Shown here: piece after piece, positions 13,292-21,216 of the stretch
Layout: every line of letters starts with the position of its first letter
Position numbering within the stretch: the first letter of the stretch is position 1
NCBI GenBank assembly: GCA_039183635.1
Contig: JBCDBL010000072.1
Coordinates: forward strand, 1 to 22,287
Direction of reading: 5' to 3'
DNA: 22,287 bases
Source: JBCDBL01 sp039183635
Lineage (GTDB): Bacteria; Pseudomonadota; Alphaproteobacteria; Caulobacterales; Parvularculaceae
The notes under the pieces: generated by a model
The model's input: the letters and a program-made list of their open reading frames with translations, nothing else
The model's database searches: none
Told to the model about the DNA's origin: nothing
Program-made: the position numbers and the translations under genes

Positions 13292-14427
13292 TTAAATTGA
13301 CGGGTATAGTTTCTTAAGTTTGACGCGGGCGTCCTCGTTCGTGAAGCGCCAGTTGGCGACACACTGTTTTTGGTTGCGTGCTTTGGTCCAGGTGCTGATG
13401 TCTGATGCCAGCTGTTCTTTGCTGCCGATGCGGTCTTTAAGGCACTGTCGCGACAGGATGGACAACTCGCCTTCAGCCATGTTGAGCCAAGACCCGTGCT
13501 TGGGTGTGTGGCGCCATTCGAACCTGTCGGCGATGCGTCTTGCCTTGGACGGTTCGAAGGTGGCGTAGAGCGATGCCGGGCTGTGGGTGTTCAGATTGTC
13601 TTGGACCAGCACAATCTTATCAGCATCGGGAAAGTACTTGTCCGCGAGGTCTTCAAGGAAATGGGCGTAGTCGGTTTTGCCACGATGGCTGGTGACTTTG
13701 ACATGGCGCCTCCCTTCAAGGGGCGCAAAGGCGATGAACATATTGGCGATTCCGGCGCGCTTGTATTCATAATCGTGGCGCTGGGCTCGCCCCGGTGTCA
13801 TCGGGATCGGCAGGCGCGTGGCGCTGACCAATTGCTTGGCCGCTTCATCCAGACAGACCAGCGGGCGCTTCGGATCGTGGGGGCGCTGATAGATCGCCAA
13901 CACATTCTCCATGGCGGCGACAAAGGCTGCGTTCTCTTTCGGCGGAATTACCCAGTAGCGGCTTCGGTGAGGCTTAAGTTCGTTTTTTTGAGCGTGCGGC
14001 CGACAGTGTTGAAATGAACGGTCTCGACAATATTCAGCTCAACCACCTTGTCGGCCAGAAGCCGGATGGTCCAGCGTGCATGGCCCTCCGGCGGTTCGCT
14101 ACAGGCCAACGCGATCAGCTTGGCCTCCGCTTCGCCATCGAAGATGCGCTGGATCGCTGGATGAGGGCGCTGTTTGCGGGTAAAAACCGCCTCCATCCCT
14201 TGCATTACAAAGGTCTCCCGCACACGGGCCACCGTGGCCGTCGATGTCTCAAGGCCTTTGCAGATGGCGCGGTCTGTCCAGCCCTCACCATGCGGACCTT
14301 TGTCTGCTTTCAGGAGAATGCGCGCCTTCGTGTTGTGAGAGGACCGGAGGGTTCCCTTGCTGATCTTTGCCAAAAGACCTTTGCGCTCTTCCAAGGTAAG
14401 CTCAACCACATACTTCTTGTTCGCCAT
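13292..14427 (-). CDS. IS630-family transposase, two frames joined by a -1 shift
   Basis: The first frame starts at the ATG at 14427 (GAGGAG upstream) and ends at 13948. It holds the N-terminal helix-turn-helix part: MANKKYVVELTLEERKGLLA, GWTDRAICKGLETSTATVAR, up to NTVGRTLKK. The second frame ends at 13292 and carries the DDE catalytic domain: LVCLDEAAKQ (first Asp), VLVQDNLNTHS (second Asp), and HGSWLNMAEGELS (Glu). Protein-like sequence (NELKPHRSRYWVIPP) in the second frame begins exactly after the A7 run at 13983-13989, so a single -1 shift restores a protein of about 378 residues. The catalytic residues are intact. This is either programmed frameshifting, reported for some IS630 members, or a one-base deletion that killed the gene. 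Confidence 0.88.
13983..13989 (-). promoter_or_regulatory. A7 slippery run at the transposase frame junction
   Basis: On the coding strand CTC is followed by seven A and then CGAAC. Reading AAA AAA then shifting back one base gives AAC GAA CTT, which continues the family-conserved sequence. A homopolymer of this length supports both ribosomal -1 shifting and polymerase slippage. Confidence 0.55.
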
Positions 14428-14513
14428 AACGCGCCTCCTCGTCGCAACAATCAGCGACAGAGAATCAAGTGTCGCAAGGAAGCGCAACTTATCAAATTAG
14501 ATGATGCAATGGA

Positions 14514-15494
14514 CTAGCCTGACATCGCCTTGGCGAGGCCGCGGCCGCTCAGCCAGGCCGCCTCGATGCGGGGAGCGGCGAGCCAATCGCCGCAAGCGCC
14601 AAGACCGGCAGCCGCATCCCATACAAAAACGCCGCCATCGGCGCGCTCGACCAGGGCGTAGCGCCAGCGGTGCGCGGCGAGAAAAACCGGCGCGCGGGGC
14701 GCGACGCCCGCCGCTTTAAAGAACACCTCCAACAGCTGCGGCGCGATATCGTCTTTGTCCGCCTCAAGATGGGTTTTCGACCATTCGGCGCTGGCGTGCA
14801 GCACCCAGCGGGCGCCGGGCGCGCGGCCGGGTTTGGCGGCGTCGGACGCAATCCAGGACAACGGCCCTTGGCTGATTTTCGCAGCATCGAACGGCGCGCC
14901 GATATCGCCGTCGAAAGCCGCCAGCACCGCCCAACAGGGCGCGCTCCGCGCCGCCGCGGCCCGGGCCGCCAACGCCGCCCCGGCGTCGCCAGCGGGGGCG
15001 AGGTCGACGGTCTGCTCCGCCGGGGTCGCCAGAACGACAGCTTCAAACCGGCCGAGATCGCCGCCGGCTTCGTCCGCCAGCGCCCATGCGCCGGCGTCCT
15101 CGATAATTCGCGCGACCCGCACGCCGAACCGCACGCCTGCCGTTTCGGCCTCCGCGGCGATGAAGGCGTTCATTTTCGGCGCGCCGACATAACGCGGCGG
15201 CCCGCCCTCGTCGGGGCTGATCCTTCCGCCGTCCACAGTTGCAAAAGCGCCTGTCCATTCAGCGACAACGCCGCTGTCGATCCATTGGCGAACCTGTTCC
15301 CGAAACACATCGTCGCGTACAGTGAAATATTGCGCGCCATGGTCGAAGGCGCCGACATCGGTGCGGCGGGTTGAAAGACGCCCGCCGGGCCCGCGGCCCT
15401 TATCGAAAACGACGACCCGCCGGCCGGCTTGGGTCAACGCTTTGGCGCAGGCGAGGCCGGCGACGCCGCCGCCGATAATGGCTGTTTTGCTCAA
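14514..15494 (-). CDS. Renalase-like FAD-dependent oxidoreductase
   Basis: About 326 residues. The N-terminal dinucleotide fold AIIGGGVAGLACAKALTQAG is followed by VVVFDKGRGPGGRLSTRR and GAFDHGAQYFTVRD, typical of renalase-like NAD(P)/FAD amine-oxidase-type proteins. A mid-protein FEAVVLATPAEQT and the C-terminal FAD-contact region VFVWDAAAGLGACGDWL complete the family pattern. I choose TTG at 15494: AGGAGG lies six bases before it, whereas the ATG at 15509 is itself next to that ribosome binding site. It follows SURF1 by about 40 bp and is probably the last gene of the cox-assembly operon. Its TAG stop is shared with the right TA of the IS630 insertion. The substrate is unknown. Confidence 0.88.
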   Translation of the reverse strand: MSKTAIIGGGVAGLACAKALTQAGRRVVVFDKGRGPGGRLSTRRTDVGAFDHGAQYFTVRDDVFREQVRQWIDSGVVAEWTGAFATVDGGRISPDEGGPPRYVGAPKMNAFIAAEAETAGVRFGVRVARIIEDAGAWALADEAGGDLGRFEAVVLATPAEQTVDLAPAGDAGAALAARAAAARSAPCWAVLAAFDGDIGAPFDAAKISQGPLSWIASDAAKPGRAPGARWVLHASAEWSKTHLEADKDDIAPQLLEVFFKAAGVAPRAPVFLAAHRWRYALVERADGGVFVWDAAAGLGACGDWLAAPRIEAAWLSGRGLAKAMSG

Positions 15495-15533
15495 AAGGAC
15501 CCTCCTCATCGGATTGGGATTGGCGGACGGCCT

Positions 15534-16256
15534 TTACATTTTCAGGCGGCCGGCTTTGGCGTGAAAAGCGATATAGACGCCGACAAGCGTCAAGGCGAGG
15601 CCGAACCAGGTCATGGCGTATTCGAAATGCCGGTTCGGAAACGACGCCCGCGCGGCGCCGCCCTTCGGCCAGGGTCCCATCGCCTCGGCTCCGTTCGAGG
15701 CCAGGACAAAGGGCTGAACCTCCACCCCGGCCGCGGCGGACAGAGCAGGAATGTCACGCACGAACCAGAGATTGTCCTCAGGCTGATTTGCGGGGCGGAA
15801 GAGGCTTGCAATCGCGGGCACCTGCTCCGTCTCTAACAACAGACCCGAGACGTTCACTTCGCCCTCGAGCAAGGTTTCGGGCCGGTCGGCGGGGGCCTTC
15901 AAAGGCTGGGGCACGAAGCCCCGATTGACTAAAACGTGGCGGCCGTCGGCGAGGCGCAAGGGCGTGATGACCTCATAGCCCGGCGCACCGTCCCGGGTGC
16001 GGAACAAATGCTGTTCCCGGTCGTGGAGATAGACGCCCGACGCCGTCATCGGAAGATACGCAACCCCTGCACCGCCTGAACTTGCATTAAGGGCGCCGTC
16101 CAGGGCGACCGGCGCGGAAGACATGCGCCGTTCCACGGTCTCAATAAGATCTTCTTTCCAGTCAAGGCGGCGCATCTGCCAGACGCCGAGATTGACCAGC
16201 ACGATAAGGCCGAGAACGGTGAAAAGTGTGAGCCATGGGGCCGGTCGAAACGTCAT
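15534..16256 (-). CDS. surf1: SURF1 family cytochrome c oxidase assembly protein
   Basis: 240 residues, with one membrane helix at each end (WLTLFTVLGLIVLVNLGVW near the N-terminus and MTWFGLALTLVGVYIAF near the C-terminus) and a periplasmic domain between, as in all SURF1 proteins. Hallmarks: GVWQMRRLDWKEDLI after the first helix, VLVNRGFVP in the centre, and HFEYAMTWFGLA leading into the last helix. It helps insert heme a into subunit I of aa3-type oxidases. It lies 46 bp after the DUF983 gene on the same strand, in the usual alphaproteobacterial order. Confidence 0.95.
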   Translation of the reverse strand: MTFRPAPWLTLFTVLGLIVLVNLGVWQMRRLDWKEDLIETVERRMSSAPVALDGALNASSGGAGVAYLPMTASGVYLHDREQHLFRTRDGAPGYEVITPLRLADGRHVLVNRGFVPQPLKAPADRPETLLEGEVNVSGLLLETEQVPAIASLFRPANQPEDNLWFVRDIPALSAAAGVEVQPFVLASNGAEAMGPWPKGGAARASFPNRHFEYAMTWFGLALTLVGVYIAFHAKAGRLKM

Positions 16257-16302
16257 GGAGGTATTCGTCTTCCCTCGTCCTTTCGGATGCGCCGACGCGG
16301 CC

Positions 16303-16671
16303 CTACTCGTCCAAAACCCCTTCGGCGGCTTTGTGGTGATACTGGAGCGCGATCATCGTCGCCTTCATCGGCCTCAGCATGAGGCCCGAAAGCGCGGCCG
16401 TCAGGGGGAACCAAAGCGCCATGTGCGCCCACAGGGGCGGCGCGTAGGACACCTCCACGAACAGCGCCGCCGCAACCACGATAAACCCGACAATGAACAT
16501 GACGAACACGGCGGGCCCGTCGCCGGAATCGACTTGGTCAAACGACAATCCGCAAAAGCCGCAACGGTCCTGGACGCCCAAAAACCCCTTGAAGAGCTTG
16601 CCTTCGCCGCACCGGGGGCAGGCGCCCCTTAGGCCCGCCACATAGGGTGAAACGGGGACGCGATCAGTCAT
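16303..16671 (-). CDS. DUF983 family small membrane protein
   Basis: 122 residues from the ATG at 16671. The N-terminal zinc-ribbon-like part has CPRCGEGKLFKGFL and CGFCGLSF, four cysteines in two CxxC pairs. Two membrane helices follow (AVFVMFIVGFIVVAAALFV and MALWFPLTAALSGLML). DUF983 genes regularly sit between cox subunit III and SURF1 in alphaproteobacteria, as here (17 bp after ctaE). A role in oxidase assembly is inferred from this position; the biochemistry is not established. Confidence 0.93.
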   Translation of the reverse strand: MTDRVPVSPYVAGLRGACPRCGEGKLFKGFLGVQDRCGFCGLSFDQVDSGDGPAVFVMFIVGFIVVAAALFVEVSYAPPLWAHMALWFPLTAALSGLMLRPMKATMIALQYHHKAAEGVLDE

Positions 16672-16688
16672 CCGTCCCACCGTCCCCG

Positions 16689-17660
16689 CTAGTGCGCCGC
16701 GGCGCCGAAGCCTGTGCCGGTGAGGTAAATCACAGCGAACAGGAACAGCCATACAACGTCAACAAAATGCCAGTACCAAGCGGCGGCTTCGAAACCGAAA
16801 TGCCGCTCCGGCGTGAAATGATTTTGCATGGCGCGCAGAAGACACACGAACAGGAAGATCGTCCCGATAATGACGTGGGCGCCATGGAACCCCGTCGCCA
16901 TGAAGAAGTTTGCGCCGTAAATCTGTCCGCCGAAGGTGAACAGGTCGAGGTGCAGCGCTTCGTAGTATTCAAAAGCTTGCAGAGCGGAAAAGAAAACGCC
17001 GAGCAAAACGGTGATAATGAGACCCTGGACAACACCTTCCTTATCGCCGTGCTGCACAGCGTGGTGGGCCCAGGTGACGGTCGTGCCGGACAACAGGAGG
17101 ATCACCGTATTTATAAGCGGCAGCTGCCAGGGGCTTAACGTCTCAACTCCGCTTGGCGGCCAATGGTCGCCGGTGAACAGGGAGCGGGCGTAATTGCCCA
17201 TTTGCGCTTCGGCCCCCTCAAGGAACACCTCGTTCGCGCCGATGCCGACCGCAGCGTCCACAAGCAACGGGTCGCCGCTGGCGAGCGTTATGCCGCCCAT
17301 GGCGCCGGGGAATAGAGCGGTGTTAAAGTAAGACCAGAACCAGGCGACGAAAAACATCACCTCCGAGGCGATGAACAGGATCATGCCGTAACGCAGTCCC
17401 AGGCGGATGACCGGCGTGTCGCTCTCGCCGGACAGGCTTTCTTTCACAATGTCGCGCCACCAACCGAACATGGTGTACAAAACGACGCCGAGGCCGATGA
17501 GAAACAACCAGGGGCCCGAAACGCCGAACAGCCCGCCGACGTCGGTTTGCATCCACGCCACGGCGCCCACCGCCATAATGGCGGCGCCGGCCGAGCCCAC
17601 CAGGGGCCAAGGGCTAGGGTTCACCAGATGATAATCGTGTTTGACGGCTGCTCCGGCCAT
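16689..17660 (-). CDS. ctaE: Cytochrome c oxidase subunit III
   Basis: 323 residues with seven hydrophobic helices. The start is supported by AGAGG upstream. Signature stretches: HDYHLVNPSPWPL at the N-terminus, MFGWWRDIVKES, YGMILFIASEVMFFVAWFW (with the conserved Glu), TVTWAHHAV, ALQAFEYYEA, FFMATGFHGAHVIIGT and YWHFVDVVWLFLF. An insert of about 40 residues (GANEVFLEGAEAQMGN region) between helices III and IV is common in alphaproteobacterial versions. It is a core subunit of the aa3-type terminal oxidase of the inner membrane. The 129-bp gap before it, after ctaG, holds only a weak hairpin (CCCGTGT/ACGCGGG). Confidence 0.97.
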   Translation of the reverse strand: MAGAAVKHDYHLVNPSPWPLVGSAGAAIMAVGAVAWMQTDVGGLFGVSGPWLFLIGLGVVLYTMFGWWRDIVKESLSGESDTPVIRLGLRYGMILFIASEVMFFVAWFWSYFNTALFPGAMGGITLASGDPLLVDAAVGIGANEVFLEGAEAQMGNYARSLFTGDHWPPSGVETLSPWQLPLINTVILLLSGTTVTWAHHAVQHGDKEGVVQGLIITVLLGVFFSALQAFEYYEALHLDLFTFGGQIYGANFFMATGFHGAHVIIGTIFLFVCLLRAMQNHFTPERHFGFEAAAWYWHFVDVVWLFLFAVIYLTGTGFGAAAH

Positions 17661-17789
17661 GGCGTCGCCTCTCGGTTCTTGTCGCGTACGGCGGCTGCGC
17701 GCCGTTTATGCAAGGGCTGTTTATCCCGTGTGTAACGCGGGTCGGTTACGATTTCCAGAACTCAAATAGGCCGAAATGTCGCGGCGACC

Positions 17790-18338
17790 TCACCGCGACG
17801 CCAGCTTCATCTCCCCATCCTCGACCTCGAAAAAGGTGTAGGACAAGGTGATGGTCGCAACATCGTCAAGATAGGGGTTCTCCGCAATCGACGGATCAAC
17901 GTAATAAGTTACAGGCATATCCATGCTTTCGCCGGGGTTCAGGATCTGCTCCTGAAAGCAAAAGCACTCAATTTTCTTGAAATAAACACCCGCTTTGGCT
18001 GGCGAGACATTGAACGTCGCCGTACCCATAATCGGCCGGCCGGTGGGGTTGGACGCCTTGTAGAAAGCGAGCCCCGTCTCCCCGACTTTCAGAGTTTGGG
18101 AGACCTGCTGCGGAGCGAAGGACCAGGACATGCCTCGGGCGGTATTGGCGTCAAAGCGGACAGTGACCGCGCGCTCAAGCACTGTATCGGCTTCTTTTTC
18201 GGCCCGCTGGGTTGTCCCGCCGAACCCCGTAACACGGCAAAAGGCGTCATAAAGCGGAACGGCGGCATAGGACATGCCGATCATGCCGGCGACGCCGGCG
18301 GCGCACATCAAAGCCGTACGAACATTGCGGGAAAGCAT
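17790..18338 (-). CDS. ctaG: Cytochrome c oxidase assembly protein CtaG/Cox11 (copper insertion)
   Basis: 182 residues from the ATG at 18338, which has AAAGGGGG close upstream; the frame's earlier start would overlap the previous gene. One N-terminal membrane helix (ALMCAAGVAGMIGMSYAAVP) is followed by YDAFCRVTGFGG with the conserved Cys34 and a periplasmic beta-rich domain. The copper-binding pair is IECFCFQEQ (Cys125, Cys127). It delivers copper to the CuB centre of subunit I. It is the third gene of the ctaB-CoxF-ctaG run, ten bases after the previous stop. Confidence 0.96.
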   Translation of the reverse strand: MLSRNVRTALMCAAGVAGMIGMSYAAVPLYDAFCRVTGFGGTTQRAEKEADTVLERAVTVRFDANTARGMSWSFAPQQVSQTLKVGETGLAFYKASNPTGRPIMGTATFNVSPAKAGVYFKKIECFCFQEQILNPGESMDMPVTYYVDPSIAENPYLDDVATITLSYTFFEVEDGEMKLASR

Positions 18339-18348
18339 GGGACCCCCT

Positions 18349-18534
18349 TTACGACGCTCCGGCCGAAACATTGGCGGCCAGACGCATCATGGTGACCAAA
18401 TATACAAGAACGATGAACCCGACGATAAGACCGGCGATAGCGAGGTTGCGGCGGTCGCGCCGTTTGCGCTCCTCCTCGGTCAGCACATGCGCCGTTGATT
18501 TCGGCGGCGCGTCATGCGGCGCGTCATGGGTCAT
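18349..18534 (-). CDS. Small single-helix membrane protein, CoxF-like
   Basis: 61 residues from the ATG at 18534, 14 bases after the ctaB stop. A charged cytoplasmic part (LTEEERKRRDRRN) precedes one membrane helix (LAIAGLIVGFIVLVYLVTMM) and a short tail. Small proteins of this build between ctaB and ctaG are called CoxF in alphaproteobacteria and are thought to support oxidase assembly; that link is by position. An upstream TTG at 18558 would overlap ctaB and is less likely. Confidence 0.8.
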   Translation of the reverse strand: MTHDAPHDAPPKSTAHVLTEEERKRRDRRNLAIAGLIVGFIVLVYLVTMMRLAANVSAGAS

Positions 18535-18548
18535 TGTTTTCTTCTTTA

Positions 18549-19505
18549 CTAAGCCCAACCGAACGCATGTTCAGCCAACAGGGCGGCGAACAACATAAAT
18601 AGATATAATATCGAAAAAGCGAACAGGTTGCGCGCTGCGCGATTCGCCGCAGCCACTTCGTAAAGAGACCTGTCGTTCTCCTCAGCCAGTGTCTGAGGCC
18701 CCCGGCGCACTCGAAAGGCGAGTACGAGAAATATCGCCCCGCCGACCGCAGCCGCCGCACCATAGGCAAGACCAGCCGCGCCAAGGAATAGGGGCGCAAA
18801 CGTCACCGGAACAAGCAGCAACGAATAAATCCAGATGTGGCGCCGTGTCTGCGCCTCCCCCTTCACCACCGGCAGCATGGGAACGCCGGCCGCCTCATAG
18901 TCGCCGGCTTTGTACAAGCTCAACGCCCAAAAATGGGGCGGCGTCCACATAAAAATAATAAGAAAGAAAGCCAATGGGGTAAGCGTCACCTCCCCGGTCA
19001 CGGCGGCCCAGCCGATCACGGGCGGCGCCGCGCCGGCCGCCCCGCCGATGACGATGTTCTGGGGCGTGCGGCGCTTCAGCCACATTGTATAGACAAGGAC
19101 ATAAAACCCGATTGTCGCTGCAAGGAGAACGGCGGCCAGATAGTTGGACGCGAGCGCCAAGAGCAGAACCGACAACGCCGCCATGGCGCCGCCGAAGCCC
19201 GCCGCCTCGGATTTTCCAATGCGGCCGGCCGGCACAGGGCGACGGCGCGTGCGGGCCATTTTGCCGTCGATGTCGGCGTCGAACCACATGTTGAGCGCGC
19301 CGGACGCGCCGGCGCCGACAGCGATCGCCAGCAGCGACACTGCGGCGAGCACGGGGTTCGCCTCTCCCGGTGCGGCGAGCATGCCGACAAGCGCGGTGAA
19401 CACCACAAGGGACATGACCCGGGGTTTTAACAGATCGAAATAGTCCCGAACGCTGGCGGTATTATAAGCGTGGGCGACAGGTTTTGCGTAAACGACTTCG
19501 CTCAT
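18549..19505 (-). CDS. ctaB: Protoheme IX farnesyltransferase (heme O synthase)
   Basis: 318 residues with about nine membrane helices, the UbiA-type prenyltransferase build. The first Asp-rich motif is NMWFDADIDGKMARTRRRP (Asn72, Asp76, Asp80) and the second is YKAGDYEAAGVPMLP. FMWTPPHFWALS before the second motif is specific to heme O synthases. It farnesylates heme b to heme o for the aa3-type oxidase. No clear ribosome binding site precedes the ATG. The 132-bp gap upstream, after gpmA, shows no obvious terminator. Subunit I and II genes, expected just upstream, are not present. Confidence 0.97.
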   Translation of the reverse strand: MSEVVYAKPVAHAYNTASVRDYFDLLKPRVMSLVVFTALVGMLAAPGEANPVLAAVSLLAIAVGAGASGALNMWFDADIDGKMARTRRRPVPAGRIGKSEAAGFGGAMAALSVLLLALASNYLAAVLLAATIGFYVLVYTMWLKRRTPQNIVIGGAAGAAPPVIGWAAVTGEVTLTPLAFFLIIFMWTPPHFWALSLYKAGDYEAAGVPMLPVVKGEAQTRRHIWIYSLLLVPVTFAPLFLGAAGLAYGAAAAVGGAIFLVLAFRVRRGPQTLAEENDRSLYEVAAANRAARNLFAFSILYLFMLFAALLAEHAFGWA

Positions 19506-19637
19506 GGGCGTGCGACTCGAAAGCTTTTAAAGTTTAAAAGGTTACATAGCAGCAAATCGGCCGCGGTCGAGGCTGAAAACGCCAAAAATACAGATCTTGC
19601 AGGCAAGCCCGCCGCAGGCGCGCGCCGCTGGCAGACG

Positions 19638-20360
19638 TTAAATTTTCGGCAGAGGCGTGGCGCGCTCTTCATCCAGGTACCGTGCTGTCTGAACGTTCAA
19701 ACCGCCCGGGGCGAACTCCACAACCAGCGGATTTCCTGTGGGAATTTCAACCCCCATGATGTCGTCGTCGCTGACCGCGAAAATCTCCTTGGCGAGGGCG
19801 CGCAGGGAGTTGCCGTGGGCGGCGATGATGAGGTTCTCACCGGCTTCGACCCGCGGCGCTATGTCGCTGCGCCAGTACGGCAAAACCCGGTCGAGGGTTG
19901 TTTTGAGGGACTCCGTCGTCGGCAGCAGCGCCGGATCAAGCCTGGCGTATTGCGGATCCTTGTTGGGATTGTCGGCGGCGTCAGGCGCCATCTGCGGGGG
20001 CGGCGTATCGAAAGAGCGGCGCCAGATTTTCACCTGGTCCGCCCCATGCCTTTCGGCCGTCTCCGCCTTGTCGAGCCCTGTCAAACCGCCATAATGCCGC
20101 TCGTTCAAACGCCAATCGGACGTCTGCGGAAGATACATGCGGTCCATCTCGTCAAGGGCGATCCACAGCGTGCGCAGGGCGCGCTTCAATACGGACACGT
20201 AGGCGCAATCGAACTCGACATTGAGCGCCTTTAACAGCGCGCCGGATTTCCTGGCCTGGGCCCGTCCCTCCTCGGTCAGGTCCACGTCCACCCAGCCGGT
20301 GAACCGGTTCTCCAAATTCCACTGGCTCTGGCCGTGGCGGATCATCGCTAACGTCGTCAT
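19638..20360 (-). CDS. gpmA: 2,3-bisphosphoglycerate-dependent phosphoglycerate mutase
   Basis: 240 residues, the family length. The phosphohistidine motif is MIRHGQSQWNLENRFTGW (His9), the acid is in LNERHYGGLTG (Glu87) and the second histidine is in IIAAHGNSLRAL (His182). It interconverts 3- and 2-phosphoglycerate in glycolysis and gluconeogenesis. AAAGGCGA precedes the ATG. It lies 94 bp after kdsB on the same strand. Confidence 0.97.
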   Translation of the reverse strand: MTTLAMIRHGQSQWNLENRFTGWVDVDLTEEGRAQARKSGALLKALNVEFDCAYVSVLKRALRTLWIALDEMDRMYLPQTSDWRLNERHYGGLTGLDKAETAERHGADQVKIWRRSFDTPPPQMAPDAADNPNKDPQYARLDPALLPTTESLKTTLDRVLPYWRSDIAPRVEAGENLIIAAHGNSLRALAKEIFAVSDDDIMGVEIPTGNPLVVEFAPGGLNVQTARYLDEERATPLPKI

Positions 20361-20454
20361 CGTCTTTGTCGCCTTTTGCTTATATCTGTAGATGCGTCAC
20401 ATACCCGCAAAATGAAGGCGCGTCATCCCAGCGCGTTGCGAAAAAGGCGAGATC

Positions 20455-21216
20455 TTAGCCCAACGCACGCTTTACAAACGCCGCATAATCCTCCGGCGTA
20501 TCGACCCCGGGGGCCCCTTTGTCCACAAGCGCAACGGCGATGCGCTCCCCCATCTCTAAAATGCGCAGCTGTTCGAGGCTCTCAACTTGCTCAAGACGGC
20601 CCGGCGGCGCGGCGGCGAACCGCATGAGGCTGTCGCGGGAGAAGGCGTAAACGCCGAGGTGTAGGCGCCAATCCTGCGCACGGCGCACCGCGCCGCCGTC
20701 CGCCCGCGGATAAGGCGCCAGGGCGCGGGAAAAATAAAGGGCGTGCCGAAGCCCGTCTTTTTCCGATGAGAGAACAGCCTTTACACAGGACGGGTCCGTT
20801 GGGGAGCCAGGGCCCTCCGTAAGGCCCTCCGCAAACGGACAAACAAGAGTTGACGCGAACGCGCCGGAGCGGCGCTGGGTGTCGATTAAAAGGTCTATAG
20901 CGGCGGGCTCGATCTCAGGCTCGTCGCCTTGCACGTTCACGATGATATCGGCGTCTATATCGGCTGCGGCCTCCGCCGCGCGCTCCGATCCGCTGGCGTG
21001 GTCGGCGCGCGTCATCACCGCCTCCCCGCCAAAATCTCGCACCGCTTTTAAGATACGCTCATCGTCGGTGGCGACGATGACCCGATCGGCGTCTTTGGCG
21101 GCCGCCGCCCGCTCATACACATGGGCGATCAACGGCCGGCCGGTCTCCGCCAACAAAGGCTTGCCCGGCAGACGCGTGGAGGCGTAGCGGGCGGGAATGA
21201 TGATCGCCGCCGTCAT
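20455..21216 (-). CDS. kdsB: 3-deoxy-manno-octulosonate cytidylyltransferase
   Basis: 253 residues from the ATG at 21216, which overlaps the galE stop (ATGA). Signature: IIIPARYASTRLPGKPL at the N-terminus, VIVATDDERI, HASGSERAAEA, IIVNVQGDEPEI, YFSRALAPYPR, LGVYAFSRDSL and the Gln/Glu-rich LEQVESLEQLRILE. It activates Kdo with CTP for lipopolysaccharide core synthesis in the cytoplasm. The earlier start in the same frame (21255) lies inside galE and lacks family sequence. Coupling to galE puts two cell-envelope sugar genes together. Confidence 0.96.
   Translation of the reverse strand: MTAAIIIPARYASTRLPGKPLLAETGRPLIAHVYERAAAAKDADRVIVATDDERILKAVRDFGGEAVMTRADHASGSERAAEAAADIDADIIVNVQGDEPEIEPAAIDLLIDTQRRSGAFASTLVCPFAEGLTEGPGSPTDPSCVKAVLSSEKDGLRHALYFSRALAPYPRADGGAVRRAQDWRLHLGVYAFSRDSLMRFAAAPPGRLEQVESLEQLRILEMGERIAVALVDKGAPGVDTPEDYAAFVKRALG

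Larger units (their letters stand above)
13278..14514 (-). mobile_element. IS630-family insertion sequence
   Basis: About 1237 bp bounded by TA on both sides (13276-13277 and 14515-14516), the target duplication of this family. The ends are imperfect inverted repeats beginning GTCC (left GTCCTCTGAATTAC, right read inward GTCCATTGCATC). It carries one transposase coding region in two frames. It is inserted in the CTAG at the right edge of the MITE-like element, and its right TA is part of the TAG stop of the downstream oxidoreductase gene. Confidence 0.85.

Noticed and set aside
14670..15374. Long plus-strand frame opposite the renalase-like gene
   Set aside because: It is an antisense shadow in GC-rich coding DNA; the minus frame has clear FAD-binding motifs.
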